A DNA stretch of 64,000 bases from positions 17,076-81,075 of the forward strand of contig JAVVEH010000018.1 in assembly GCA_032251435.1 (NCBI GenBank), in the 5' to 3' direction. A model generated the notes under the pieces. It was not told the DNA's origin. It saw nothing but the letters and a program-made list of their open reading frames with translations, and did no database searches. Below, one piece after another: positions 1 to 8,778 of the stretch (the stretch's first letter is position 1; each line of letters begins with the position of its first letter). Origin of the DNA: JAVVEH01 sp032251435 (GTDB lineage: Bacteria; Verrucomicrobiota; Lentisphaeria; Oligosphaerales; MVZH01). Position numbers and translations under genes: made by a program.

Positions 1-1
1 G

Positions 2-2170
2 TTCGCCGCGGTGGACTTAATCCGGAAGGGCCTGCCGGATGATAAACGGGCGGTGCCCGGAATCATGTATTCCAGGGGTGAGGGGTGGAGCGGTTACCGA
101 GCCCGGTTCCAACGCCTGCGGGTCGGAAGCCACGCCAGGAAACGACTTTCCGCGGCCGTTGACACCTTTGATTCGGCCCCGGAAAAAGACACCAAGGTCC
201 AGGCGGAGCTGGCCAGTGAGCTTGACGCTGTCGCTGATCTTCTCACGCCGCTGGCCCGCATCCCGGCCATCGAGAAACGCAAGGACAAACTCACCGGCGA
301 AGCTGAGAAATTGGAGGCGACGCTTCAAGTCCGGCGAATTCACGTGAGAGATCTCCGCCAGGCGAGGCGCTTCGCCCGGCAGGAGAATTTTCCCGTTTTC
401 GATGAGAAGATAGGAGAATTAGACGCTTCCATCGCCACCTTGGATAAGAAGGCCACGGCGCTGCGGGAAAAAATCGAGGCGGAAATAATGCCCAGCCTCG
501 CCGTCTGCGAGAGGGTGGGAGTTTCTCAAAACGCTCTCCGGGACATCGCGGCGCGGCTCCGCTCGGGAAACGACATTGATCCTTCCGCCATCCGCGACGC
601 GTTGACCGCCCAAACCGCGGCGTTTGCCAGTTTTGACGCGTCTTACCGCCGCTATTTCATCGGCGATTCGGACTGGGGCCTCTGGGCCCGCCCGATACTC
701 AACTGGCTGGTGTTGATTTTCCTGGTTTATGTGGTTTTCATGACATTTAACACCTTGATCTATCGCCAGTGGTCGCATAACGAGAAACTGATTTATCCGA
801 TCGCCGAGGCGACCACGGTATTGGCGGCCAGTGGTGATCCCGACTCGGGGAAAGGGCCTTCCATCTACAAATCCGGCCTGTTCTGGACGGGGTTCGCGGT
901 CGCCGCCGGGATCCTCTTCTGGAATCACCTGGCCAACACCGGAAGCATTCCCAATGTCAAGCCTGTTAAACTGGAAACCCTGTGGCTTCCATACGTTGGA
1001 AATAGCATTTTCAAAGGTATGGGCAGCACCTATTTCTGTATCATTTTCGCCGTTATCGGGTTGTCATTTCTGGTGCCGTCGAACATTTCATTCTCCCTGT
1101 GGGGATTTGAGGTGCTTTACATGTGCATGCTGATGGTCATGGCCTGGATGGGCTATGGCGCCAACCGCTGGGCGATTGGCAACGGGTCACGGATGCATCT
1201 GGGCAGTGGCGCCGCCTGGGTGTTCGGGCTGGTGATTCTATGGACGTGCCGACAGTATATTTTCTGCCTGTTCCGCCCCAAGGCGATACAAAAACTGCCG
1301 ACCGACGAGCAGAAAGAGCTGCGCTGGTCTTCGGGCGCCTTTCTGGCGGCTCTCGCTCTGCTTTTCCTGATCTTGGTCTTCAGACTTGAGGCCGGTCCCT
1401 TCCAAGTCCTTAAATGGTTCCTTATGGCCATTATTTTGACGATCGCAGTCACGCGCGCGGTGTGCGAAGCCGGGGTTTTGGGTCTTGAAGGCGGCCTTCA
1501 AGGGATTCCCTCGTTCATGGTGAAAAACACGGCCGGCTTGTCAGCCAACGCGGCCTCCAACGCGGCGGCGGTCGCCTCATCCGGGGCTCATTTGGGAATT
1601 CTGAGCGGCATGGTGCTCGGATTAAAGGCCTTTATCGCCCCGGTCATGGCGAACATCCTGAAAATGCGGGAGGACATTCCCGGCCGCCGGTTAACGTTTC
1701 ACGTGGCGATTTGGGCGGGGTTGCTGATCGCGACGTTTGTCGCGATTGTCACCTTGATCATTATCTCGTATGACGGCGGGGCTAACTCCTTGTTTGTCTG
1801 GACGAATGGCCTGGTTCCCAAATCGACATTCACCGGGGTCAAAGGCATGGCGGCCGCCCGCGGCGCGGCGGGCGCTGTCAATATGCGCGGCTGGTGGATC
1901 GCCGGCGCGGTTCTGATGGGGCTCTTACTGTTCTCCCGCCAGAAAATTTTCGGCATTCCGCATCCGATTGGTCTGGTGATGCTAATGAACCCGGTTATGT
2001 TTGGTTTCTGGGGATCGGTCATGTTGGGCTGGTTGTTCAAGAGCCTGGCCAGTAAATACTGTAACAAGGAGCAATATTTTTCGGTCCGCTGTTTTTTTAT
2101 CGGGCTGATTGTGGGCCATCTTGTCGCCGGTATGATGGGTTGGGACCGTATGGAATGGCATTGGGGGTAG
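2..2170 (+). CDS. OPT-like membrane protein (DUF6785/DUF6784), 5' end missing
   Basis: Polytopic inner-membrane protein related to OPT oligopeptide transporters; the substrate of this branch is unknown. The frame is open to the window edge, so the N-terminus lies outside; a GTG at 11 is only an internal candidate start. Counting from that GTG, residues about 65-160 form a highly charged, coiled-coil-like stretch, and the hydrophobic segments begin near residue 228. The segment 'IYRQWSHNEKLIYPIAE' just after the first membrane helix matches the RQWxExExLxFP-type hallmark of DUF6785, and 'IPHPIGL' followed by 'FFIGLIVGHLVAG' at the end matches DUF6784. The coiled stretch looks like an extra soluble domain compared with the family members I know. 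The next gene, of unknown function, starts about 240 bases on. Confidence 0.8.
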   Translation, partial: FAAVDLIRKGLPDDKRAVPGIMYSRGEGWSGYRARFQRLRVGSHARKRLSAAVDTFDSAPEKDTKVQAELASELDAVADLLTPLARIPAIEKRKDKLTGEAEKLEATLQVRRIHVRDLRQARRFARQENFPVFDEKIGELDASIATLDKKATALREKIEAEIMPSLAVCERVGVSQNALRDIAARLRSGNDIDPSAIRDALTAQTAAFASFDASYRRYFIGDSDWGLWARPILNWLVLIFLVYVVFMTFNTLIYRQWSHNEKLIYPIAEATTVLAASGDPDSGKGPSIYKSGLFWTGFAVAAGILFWNHLANTGSIPNVKPVKLETLWLPYVGNSIFKGMGSTYFCIIFAVIGLSFLVPSNISFSLWGFEVLYMCMLMVMAWMGYGANRWAIGNGSRMHLGSGAAWVFGLVILWTCRQYIFCLFRPKAIQKLPTDEQKELRWSSGAFLAALALLFLILVFRLEAGPFQVLKWFLMAIILTIAVTRAVCEAGVLGLEGGLQGIPSFMVKNTAGLSANAASNAAAVASSGAHLGILSGMVLGLKAFIAPVMANILKMREDIPGRRLTFHVAIWAGLLIATFVAIVTLIIISYDGGANSLFVWTNGLVPKSTFTGVKGMAAARGAAGAVNMRGWWIAGAVLMGLLLFSRQKIFGIPHPIGLVMLMNPVMFGFWGSVMLGWLFKSLASKYCNKEQYFSVRCFFIGLIVGHLVAGMMGWDRMEWHWG

Positions 2171-2173
2171 GAG

Positions 2174-2199
2174 TTCGGGAGCAGGGGGCTGCTCCCGAA
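2174..2199 (+). terminator. Perfect 11-bp hairpin after the OPT-like gene
   Basis: Arms at 2174-2184 and 2189-2199 pair perfectly around a GGGG loop, four bases after the stop codon. No T-run follows, so intrinsic termination is uncertain. The right arm is the first part of the tandem repeat that follows, and the left arm is its inverted copy. Confidence 0.4.
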
Positions 2200-2345
2200 A
2201 CCGAACCGGCAGGGGGCTGCTCCCGAAACCGAACCGGCAGGGGGCCGCTCCCGAAACCGAACCGGCAGGGGGCCGCTCCCGAAACCGAACCGGCAGGGGC
2301 TGCTCCCGAAACCGAACCAGGGGCCGCTCCCGAAACCGAACCGGG
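2187..2345. repeat. 28-bp intergenic minisatellite
   Basis: Four 28-bp units (2187-2214, 2215-2242, 2243-2270, 2271-2298) are followed by two shortened ones (2299-2321, 2322-2345). The core is CTCCCGAAACCGAACC with only a T/C change in the first bases of the unit. There are no unique spacers, so it is not a CRISPR array. The unit has no stop codon in several frames and therefore creates spurious ORFs on both strands. Confidence 0.9.
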
Positions 2346-2417
2346 TGGAAACAACCTAGTCCAGCCGTCTCGGCTGTCCGCGTTAATTTAAAGTCCGTCT
2401 CTGTCCGCGTGAAACCT

Positions 2418-3380
2418 ATGAACCCATCTGAAACAATCCACGAGATGTCGTCTTTACCACCTCTCCGGGAGGGATCTCGCCACCTGGCTTGGAACGGTGT
2501 GTCGTTCACGGTGCCGTCGAACTGGGAAATCGCGGTTTTCCGTTCACTTAGACGCGGCGCCAGCCGGATTGAATTGGAAGATGAATACACGCTCCGGATG
2601 GAGGCGGAGTGGATCTTTAGCCAGAAGGGCAAACTTGACACCCGGACAATCATCAAGCGGTACGAGGCCGCTTCTAAACCGCTTACTCTAAAAGCTGAAG
2701 ACCAGAAAGAAATCACCGATTTGCCAGAAGGATGGCATGCCACATGGTTCATCTTCAGGGAAACCGGTAAAAACAAAAAAGCGGGTCAGTTGGAGGTCAT
2801 CGAACATAGCTTGGTCACGATGTTTCATATCTGTCCAGATCATTCTCTTTTCTGTTTTTTTCTGCTTCACTTTATGCCGGAAGATCCGGAAGTTCCTGTT
2901 GATATTGTCCGGGAGCTCGCTGCGGGATTCAAAAATAACGGTCGCCGCGCCATGATTCCCTGGCGGCTTTTTGATATTTCCTTCGAGTTGCCCCGAGCGT
3001 TTAAACTTGAGCACACCCACTTTGATATTGGCAGCAAAATGATGCGGTTCAATTGGAACTTCCGCCAGTTTCACGTGTGGCATTTTTCCTGCGCCGATAT
3101 GTTCCTGAAGGATGGCCAGTCTCCGGATCGCTGGCTGACTGGCTTTCTCAATGCCTATGGCGGATTCAAAGGGGCGCGGTTCGATCCGGATGGCAAAGGC
3201 GGCATCACGTGGCGCCGCCGCAAACCCTTCCTGTTCGGCCACCGCAGTGAAATCGCCCGCTGGTGTTTTAGATACAAAATCGGCTGGCGGCTGATTGAAG
3301 AAACCCGGCAATTGGTGGTCTGGGTGTACCACTACCGCAAACGGAGCGACTTGGCGATGCTTCCCGAACAGTTTCAGTGA
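2418..3380 (+). CDS. Unknown protein with two similar halves
   Basis: I do not recognise a named family. The protein has about 320 residues, is rich in Trp, Phe and Arg, and has no clear signal peptide or transmembrane helix. The halves look alike: 'WNGVSFTVPSNWEI' in the N-terminal part and 'FDISFELPRAFKL' in the C-terminal part both open a beta-rich stretch that goes on with a hydrophobic-charged alternation and a Trp, suggesting a duplicated domain. The frame also allows GTG at 2409 and ATG at 2445; no start has a convincing ribosome binding site, so 2418 is a provisional choice. It follows the OPT-like gene in the same direction after the minisatellite and may be functionally linked to it, but only position supports this. 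Confidence 0.6.
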   Translation: MNPSETIHEMSSLPPLREGSRHLAWNGVSFTVPSNWEIAVFRSLRRGASRIELEDEYTLRMEAEWIFSQKGKLDTRTIIKRYEAASKPLTLKAEDQKEITDLPEGWHATWFIFRETGKNKKAGQLEVIEHSLVTMFHICPDHSLFCFFLLHFMPEDPEVPVDIVRELAAGFKNNGRRAMIPWRLFDISFELPRAFKLEHTHFDIGSKMMRFNWNFRQFHVWHFSCADMFLKDGQSPDRWLTGFLNAYGGFKGARFDPDGKGGITWRRRKPFLFGHRSEIARWCFRYKIGWRLIEETRQLVVWVYHYRKRSDLAMLPEQFQ

Positions 3381-3449
3381 TATTATTCTGGAGCGTTCTC
3401 GTTGAGGGCGCGCCGGAAGGAGTGAAACCAGCTCACAAGTGCCCTGTTT

Positions 3450-5792
3450 TCACGCGTGGATTCGTTCCAGCCGCTCTCCAGCGGACAATGTGACGACGGT
3501 GTCTTTCCCGTTCACGCGCAGATGAAACGCCACATCGTTGTCCGCCTGGATGCCGACGGTCCGCGCGGTGCCGTTTTCCCAGGTGAAACTGATGTCCAGT
3601 CCCCCACGGCCCCGGAGTCCCCGAACAGATCCTTTGCTCCAAGCGGCGGGCAGAGCCGGCAGCACATGGATAAGCCGCTTCCCGTCCAGCCACCGATGAC
3701 TTTGCAGCAGCATCTCGGCGACCCCGGCTGTGTAGCCGAAATTGCCATCGATTTGAAAAGGGGGATGGGCGTCGAAGAGATTGGCGTAAAGGCCCCCGCC
3801 GGGCCCATACGTCATGTCCGCCCGCGCCTCTTTGAATGTCATGAGATTTCCCGCCACCTTCAGGGCGTGGTCCCCATCTTGAAAGCGGGCCCACATCGCC
3901 ACCCGCCAGGCCATGGCCCAGCCCGTGCTCTGATCGCCCCGGACGTGGAGAGATTTTTTACAGGCTTCATAATAATCAGGGAAACGCTCCGGGGTGAACA
4001 TCCAGCCTGGATACACCCCGTAAAGGTGCGAGATATGGCGGTGACCGGGTTGCGGTTCCTCCGCTTCGATGCTGAATTCCAGCAATCGGCCATCCGAACC
4101 GATTTTCGGCATGGCCAAGCGCCCCAAAGCGGTTTCAATGTCGTTCACCAACTCGTCCCGCTCATTGAGAATCCGGCTGCCCTCGATGATCGTTTCAAAC
4201 AGTTCCCGGATCATGGTCAGATCCATGGCGCTGCCCTCACAGACGCTGGTTTCCTCTCCCGTTTCCGGATCAAAAAACCGGTTCTCCGGTGAGGTCGATG
4301 GCGATGTGACGAGCTGCCCGTCGTCATTTTCGATCATGAAGTCCAAAAGAAACGCGGCGGCGTCTTTCATGACCGGCATGAAGTCAGCCAGAAAGCCGCG
4401 ATCACCGGTGAAGGCGAAGTGCTCCCAGATATGCTGACACAACCAGGCGCCGCACACGGGCCAAAAGGCGTGCTGAGCCTTGCTGCCTCCTGTATAACTG
4501 TATCGCCAGAGGTCGCTGTTGTGGTGCGCGCACCAGCCTCGCGCGCCGTATAATTTCCGCGCCGGCCGGCGGCCGGATTCCGCCATCTCCCGCACAAAAC
4601 GGAAAAACGGTTCGGCGCACTCGGACAAATTGCAGACTTCCGCCGGCCAATAGTTCATCTCGGTGTTGATATTAATGGTGTAGTTTGACCGCCAGGGAGC
4701 GATGAGTTTATCGTTCCAGATCCCCTGTAGAGTCGTCGGTTGCGTGCCGGGCCGTGACGCGCTGATCAGCAGGTAGCGCCCGAAGTTGAAAACCAGATTC
4801 GCCAGGGCGGCGGTATCCCCTGATTTAGCGGCCCCTCTCAATATCTCATCTGTCGGACGGTCATCGCCCGTCCGCAAGTCCAATGACATTCGTTTGTACA
4901 GGGAGCTATAATCATCAATGTGGGCGCTCCTGATTCCCGCCCAGCCAAGCTCGACCGCCGCGTCAAGTCGGCGGTCACAGTCGATTTCCATCGCGACGAC
5001 ATCATCGGAGGGATCCTCGTTCCAGCGTGTGAATCCTGTTTCAATGGCTAGAAAGAGGGTCACATTGTCGGCGCCGGTCACGCCCAGGACATGCTCTCCG
5101 GCCTCACACACGCCTCCCGTTGTGACCACCTTAACCTTGACGACATACGTGATCCCCCCCTGGCCATCTTTTTGCCAGACAACCGCGTCGTCGCCGGCGG
5201 GGCGGCGGGAATGATTGTTGTAAGGCGTCTGCCCTTGCAGAACGAACCAGTCATTTCCAGCTTGAGTGGCGTGGCGCGTTTGTGAATCCATGGAAAGCCG
5301 GAAGGATATGGACGCGGGTCTGTCCGCCGCCAACCGCATGGCCATCACCTGATGGGGCGCCGAAATCAGGCATTCACGGGAAAAGGCCGCGCCGTTCCGG
5401 GTGAACCGGGTTGTGGCGACCGCGGTGCTGAGATCAAGCTCCCGTCGATAGTCCTCAACCGGGCCTTCCGTCTGAAAATCCAAGTACAGATTGCCCGCCA
5501 TCTGGTAGGACTCGCTGTCGTGGGCGCCGGTCATGGTGTCCGTCAGCCGGTCCGCGGCGGCGTAGTGTCCGTCGCGGATGAGCTGGCGCGCCTGATCGAT
5601 CATCTCTTTGATACGATACCCCTCCTCGTCACCGGGTCTTCCCGACCAAATGGTGTCCTCATTCAATTCGACGCGTTCGCGGTCAGGGCCGCCAAAGACC
5701 ATGGCGCCGACGCGTCCGTTGCCCAGCGGCAGGGCTTCGTGCCAATCCCCCGCGGGGCGGGCGTACCAGAGAGAGTTCATGCGTTCAGTCAT
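3450..5792 (-). CDS. GH95 alpha-L-fucosidase
   Basis: Inverting glycoside hydrolase that removes alpha-1,2-linked L-fucose (some GH95 enzymes act on L-galactose). The N-terminal family signature is 'LWYARPAGDWHEALPLGNGR' at residues 8-27. The catalytic region has 'ININTEMNYWP' with Asn374 and Asn376, which match the two base-activating Asn of the bifidobacterial enzyme, and 'FQIDGNFG' with Asp682, which matches its catalytic Asp; Glu503 in 'SPENRF' may be the acid. The 780-residue length is normal for the family. The start is set by the ribosome binding site AAAGGA just upstream. No signal peptide is visible, so it probably acts in the cytoplasm on imported oligosaccharides. Confidence 0.93.
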   Translation of the reverse strand: MTERMNSLWYARPAGDWHEALPLGNGRVGAMVFGGPDRERVELNEDTIWSGRPGDEEGYRIKEMIDQARQLIRDGHYAAADRLTDTMTGAHDSESYQMAGNLYLDFQTEGPVEDYRRELDLSTAVATTRFTRNGAAFSRECLISAPHQVMAMRLAADRPASISFRLSMDSQTRHATQAGNDWFVLQGQTPYNNHSRRPAGDDAVVWQKDGQGGITYVVKVKVVTTGGVCEAGEHVLGVTGADNVTLFLAIETGFTRWNEDPSDDVVAMEIDCDRRLDAAVELGWAGIRSAHIDDYSSLYKRMSLDLRTGDDRPTDEILRGAAKSGDTAALANLVFNFGRYLLISASRPGTQPTTLQGIWNDKLIAPWRSNYTININTEMNYWPAEVCNLSECAEPFFRFVREMAESGRRPARKLYGARGWCAHHNSDLWRYSYTGGSKAQHAFWPVCGAWLCQHIWEHFAFTGDRGFLADFMPVMKDAAAFLLDFMIENDDGQLVTSPSTSPENRFFDPETGEETSVCEGSAMDLTMIRELFETIIEGSRILNERDELVNDIETALGRLAMPKIGSDGRLLEFSIEAEEPQPGHRHISHLYGVYPGWMFTPERFPDYYEACKKSLHVRGDQSTGWAMAWRVAMWARFQDGDHALKVAGNLMTFKEARADMTYGPGGGLYANLFDAHPPFQIDGNFGYTAGVAEMLLQSHRWLDGKRLIHVLPALPAAWSKGSVRGLRGRGGLDISFTWENGTARTVGIQADNDVAFHLRVNGKDTVVTLSAGERLERIHA

Positions 5793-5820
5793 TTTTTTCC
5801 TTTACCGTGATGACAGGCGG

Positions 5821-8025
5821 TCACTTGTTGACGATCAGGATATTGCGGGCGCCGTGTTGAATGACCTGGCGGTCAACGTTGGCGAGAAGATAGGCGCGGA
5901 GCTCCGGGTGGTCAGCGAGGAGCTTGAAATACTCAGGCGACCAGGCGGTGATTTCCTGGTGGATCTCAGGCGTTTCGCCGACGGCGAAGACGGCATCGTA
6001 CCAGGTGTTGTCCACCTGGCGGAAATAGAATGTTTTGTCAGCGGTTTGTTTGACCAGCCGGTCAATCTGTTCGGCGCTGATCCCATGCCGCGTGTAGACC
6101 TCACGCATGGTTTTTGATTCGCTCACCTGTACGGATAATGAGGGAGCGGAGAGCCCCCAGCCGCCTTTCATACGACCGCCCAGGCGGGCGTTTTCCACCG
6201 CGGCGTCCCCGCTGTCCATCTGAGCGCTCCTCTCCAGCTCCATAAACTCCCGCCGCGCCGCCGTCATCCGGTCTTTCCCGAAGCCCTCTTCCACAATCAG
6301 GAACGACGTGTATTCGGTCAGGATGCCATACTCCCGCCCCAGGTGTTTAATTTCCGCCACCAGCTCCTTGTCCGCTCCATGGGCGCGGATTTGATCCTGC
6401 AACCAGGCGACTTGTCCCATGGCCCAGAGCCGGGGAATAAAGGCCGCCTTCGGATCGCTTGTCAAGGTGACTTCGGCGGAGAATTTTTCGCGGACACCGT
6501 TCATTTCTCCAGACAGTGTCAGTCTCCGTGTCTTATCGCCGGTGAATTTTCCGGTTATCATCAGTTGACCGCCTTTGAACAGGGACGGCAGTGGCCGGGG
6601 ATTCAGGTCAGAGATGGTAAACCCTTCCGGCTCAAGGGTCACATGGGTTAAAACGGGGAAGGCGATGGTATTATAAAACGCGGAAAGCGCGAGCTCCAAA
6701 TCCTCGTCCGGGCGGACATAACGGGATGTCCCGCCACCGCCGTGAGCCAATCCGTCCAGTAACCGGGTGTTGACATCATATCCCAGGCCAAAGCTGTAAA
6801 ATCTGCGGTCGTCCAGTTTCGCGTACTCCGCGAGCAGTTTGTCCGGGTTGGTCTCACCCAGGGTGGGCAGCCCGTCCGTCAGAAACACGATGATGGCGGT
6901 TTTTCCTTTCACCGGCGGAATCCGCAGCGCCGCGGCGAGCGCGGCGCTGATCGCGGTGCCTCCGCGGGGACGCAGATCATCGATAAACGCCAAGGCGTCC
7001 CGGCGGTTTTTCTCCGTCGCCGGCAGAGACGCCGTCTGGAACGGATGGACATCCGTGGAAAAGGCGATGATATTGAAATGGTCGTTATCCGACACATTCT
7101 CAACGCAGAAGGCGAGCGATTTTTTCGCTTGGCGCATTTTATCGCCGGCCATGCTGCCCGAGGTGTCGAGAATGAAGGTGATGTCTTTGGCGGCGATTTC
7201 CTCCATCTGCAGCTCGCTGTCGGGGGCGGCGGCCAACATGAAATAGCCCTGGCCGTTTTTCTCAAAGGCGAGGAAGTCGAATCCCACCGCGGCGGTGTCT
7301 TCGTGAAAATAAAGGCGGAAATCCCGGTCAGGCACCATGTTTTTACCCGTGAAAGTGATCTCCGCGGCGTGGTTTCCCTGGCGTTTAATGACACTGTCAA
7401 AGCCTGGGGTGTGAAGGGTTTTCAGCGGATTTTTGGTTTCCAGGGTCACGCGCAGTGACACCGTTTCAATCGTGACACCGGCATCCGGCCTGACTGAAAG
7501 CAACGGGTAGGTGAAAACGGCCGCGCGGTCCGGGGCGCTGACGGCTTCCTCATACATCAATTGCACGGTCACATCCGCTCCCGGCTCGATGGGAAACACC
7601 CGGGCTTTCAGCAACCCTTGTCCCGCGTATTCAAGTAACGCGGGATCTTTCACCTGGCGGACAATGTCCTCATAAATCGACCGGGCTTTTCCCGCCTCCA
7701 GCAATTCGGCCTCCAGGGTTTTTCCGTTCACGGTCATGGCGAAGGACGACACCGCCGCCCGCGGGGAAACAGGAAATAGGTAGGTGCCCTCGATCCGTCG
7801 GTTGTTCGGGTTGTGGAACGTGCCTTCGACAACGACAGAGGCGACACCTTGTCGAATCGTCACCTCCACATCGTGCTGTTTGACCTCCATGGGGCGGATC
7901 ACCGGCGCGGGGTGCGGCGGGATAGGGTGGATGGGCGGCTCGGGGGGAATGATGATTCGACACGCGAACACCGCGGGACAGGCAATGAGGCAAAGCGCGT
8001 GAGAAATGAGGGATAACGTTTTCAT
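5821..8025 (-). CDS. VIT and von Willebrand A domain protein, exported
   Basis: Resembles inter-alpha-trypsin-inhibitor heavy chain proteins of bacteria; function unknown, probably metal-dependent adhesion in the envelope. The start at 8025 gives the signal-like N-terminus 'MKTLSLISHALCLIACPAVF' and has AAAGGCGG eight bases upstream; the frame runs on to 8094 but that adds a non-signal tail. Cys residues in 'LIAC' and 'VFAC' could serve as a lipobox. A Pro-rich linker 'PPIHPIPPHPAP' precedes the VIT domain (roughly residues 45-165). The vWA domain has an intact MIDAS motif 'DTSGSMAG' near residue 287. The C-terminal 130 residues are not recognised. It lies 28 bases upstream of the fucosidase gene on the same strand. 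Confidence 0.88.
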   Translation of the reverse strand: MKTLSLISHALCLIACPAVFACRIIIPPEPPIHPIPPHPAPVIRPMEVKQHDVEVTIRQGVASVVVEGTFHNPNNRRIEGTYLFPVSPRAAVSSFAMTVNGKTLEAELLEAGKARSIYEDIVRQVKDPALLEYAGQGLLKARVFPIEPGADVTVQLMYEEAVSAPDRAAVFTYPLLSVRPDAGVTIETVSLRVTLETKNPLKTLHTPGFDSVIKRQGNHAAEITFTGKNMVPDRDFRLYFHEDTAAVGFDFLAFEKNGQGYFMLAAAPDSELQMEEIAAKDITFILDTSGSMAGDKMRQAKKSLAFCVENVSDNDHFNIIAFSTDVHPFQTASLPATEKNRRDALAFIDDLRPRGGTAISAALAAALRIPPVKGKTAIIVFLTDGLPTLGETNPDKLLAEYAKLDDRRFYSFGLGYDVNTRLLDGLAHGGGGTSRYVRPDEDLELALSAFYNTIAFPVLTHVTLEPEGFTISDLNPRPLPSLFKGGQLMITGKFTGDKTRRLTLSGEMNGVREKFSAEVTLTSDPKAAFIPRLWAMGQVAWLQDQIRAHGADKELVAEIKHLGREYGILTEYTSFLIVEEGFGKDRMTAARREFMELERSAQMDSGDAAVENARLGGRMKGGWGLSAPSLSVQVSESKTMREVYTRHGISAEQIDRLVKQTADKTFYFRQVDNTWYDAVFAVGETPEIHQEITAWSPEYFKLLADHPELRAYLLANVDRQVIQHGARNILIVNK

Positions 8026-8235
8026 AATGGACCGCCTTTGGTAACTGTTGACCGACATCCAACCGGAAAAATGTGTCATTGTGGAACTATACATTCAGAC
8101 GGTTAAAAAACGATTTTTTTTAAACGGGCGGGTCTGTCTGTCGTTGATTCAAAGGATTTGATCATTGGGCAATTGTGTTTCAGGTATTATCTTAGTTGGC
8201 GGTTCGTGTTTGTACCACTTCAGCTTTTGTTCATT

Positions 8236-8778
8236 ATGCGCATATTCATTCAACCCGGTTCACGTGTCCGTTCCCGCCCCGGCCTCCGCCCGGCGGCGCC
8301 GGGCGTAACGCGATGGGCGACTGTGTCCGGCGAAGCTTCGCGAAGCCGGAAGCGCTCATCAACCTTCACGTTGATCGAGCTTCTGGCCCCGCCAGGCGTA
8401 GCTTCCAGAGCGAAGCGCTCATCAACCTTCACGTTGATCGAGCTTCTGGTGGCCATCACCATTTTAACCTTTGGCTTGGTGGGCGTGCTGGGGGCCTTTG
8501 GCAAAAGCGCCGAAACCCTGCGGATCGCGCATCAGCACATGGTGGGCGCCTCCCTGGCGAAACAGGAAATGGGGCGGTTGGAGGCCCAGGCTTTGACACC
8601 GGCCGGGTTGCTGGCCGGTGTGGCGAAAGGGGAGTTCGGCACCGTCGCTCCAGGTTTTATCTGGGAGCGGGACATTGAGGAGGATCAGCCGGGATTACTG
8701 CGCGTCACCCTGAAGATAACACACGAACGGTCCGAGCGGTCTGTGACCCTCGCCACACTTATCCCGGTGCGCGAATGA
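8236..8778 (+). CDS. gspI: Type II secretion minor pseudopilin, GspI-like
   Basis: Short prepilin-like protein that would join the pseudopilus tip in the inner membrane. It has the class III signal 'FTLIELLVAITILTFGL', with Glu at +5 and a hydrophobic helix, then a GspI-type sequence in which 'SLAKQEMGRLEAQ' is typical. The residue before the cleavage site is Thr, not Gly. The motif 'KRSSTFTLIELL' occurs twice, 21 residues apart, and only the second copy leads into the hydrophobic helix. The start is uncertain: the frame is open from 8158, ATG lies at 8236, and an in-frame GTG at 8323 would give a leader of more usual length. It overlaps gspJ by four bases (ATGA). Confidence 0.72.
   Translation: MRIFIQPGSRVRSRPGLRPAAPGVTRWATVSGEASRSRKRSSTFTLIELLAPPGVASRAKRSSTFTLIELLVAITILTFGLVGVLGAFGKSAETLRIAHQHMVGASLAKQEMGRLEAQALTPAGLLAGVAKGEFGTVAPGFIWERDIEEDQPGLLRVTLKITHERSERSVTLATLIPVRE
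8349..8449 (+). repeat. Exact 38-bp direct repeat encoding the prepilin cleavage motif
   Basis: Copies at 8349-8386 and 8412-8449 are identical and 63 bases apart, so the reading frame is kept. Each copy codes for the residues around 'STFTLIELL'. The 25 bases in between code for a short linker, 'APPGVASRA'. It looks like a recent tandem duplication or a gene-conversion event with another prepilin gene. Confidence 0.95.

Noticed and set aside
2187..2345. CRISPR-like repeated units
   Set aside because: The units are directly adjacent with no unique spacers and no cas genes are near; this is a minisatellite.
1982..2776. Long minus-strand frame of 264 codons with repeated 'PVRFREQP'-like peptide
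   Set aside because: It arises from the tandem repeat lacking stop codons and overlaps two genes on the plus strand; no family match.
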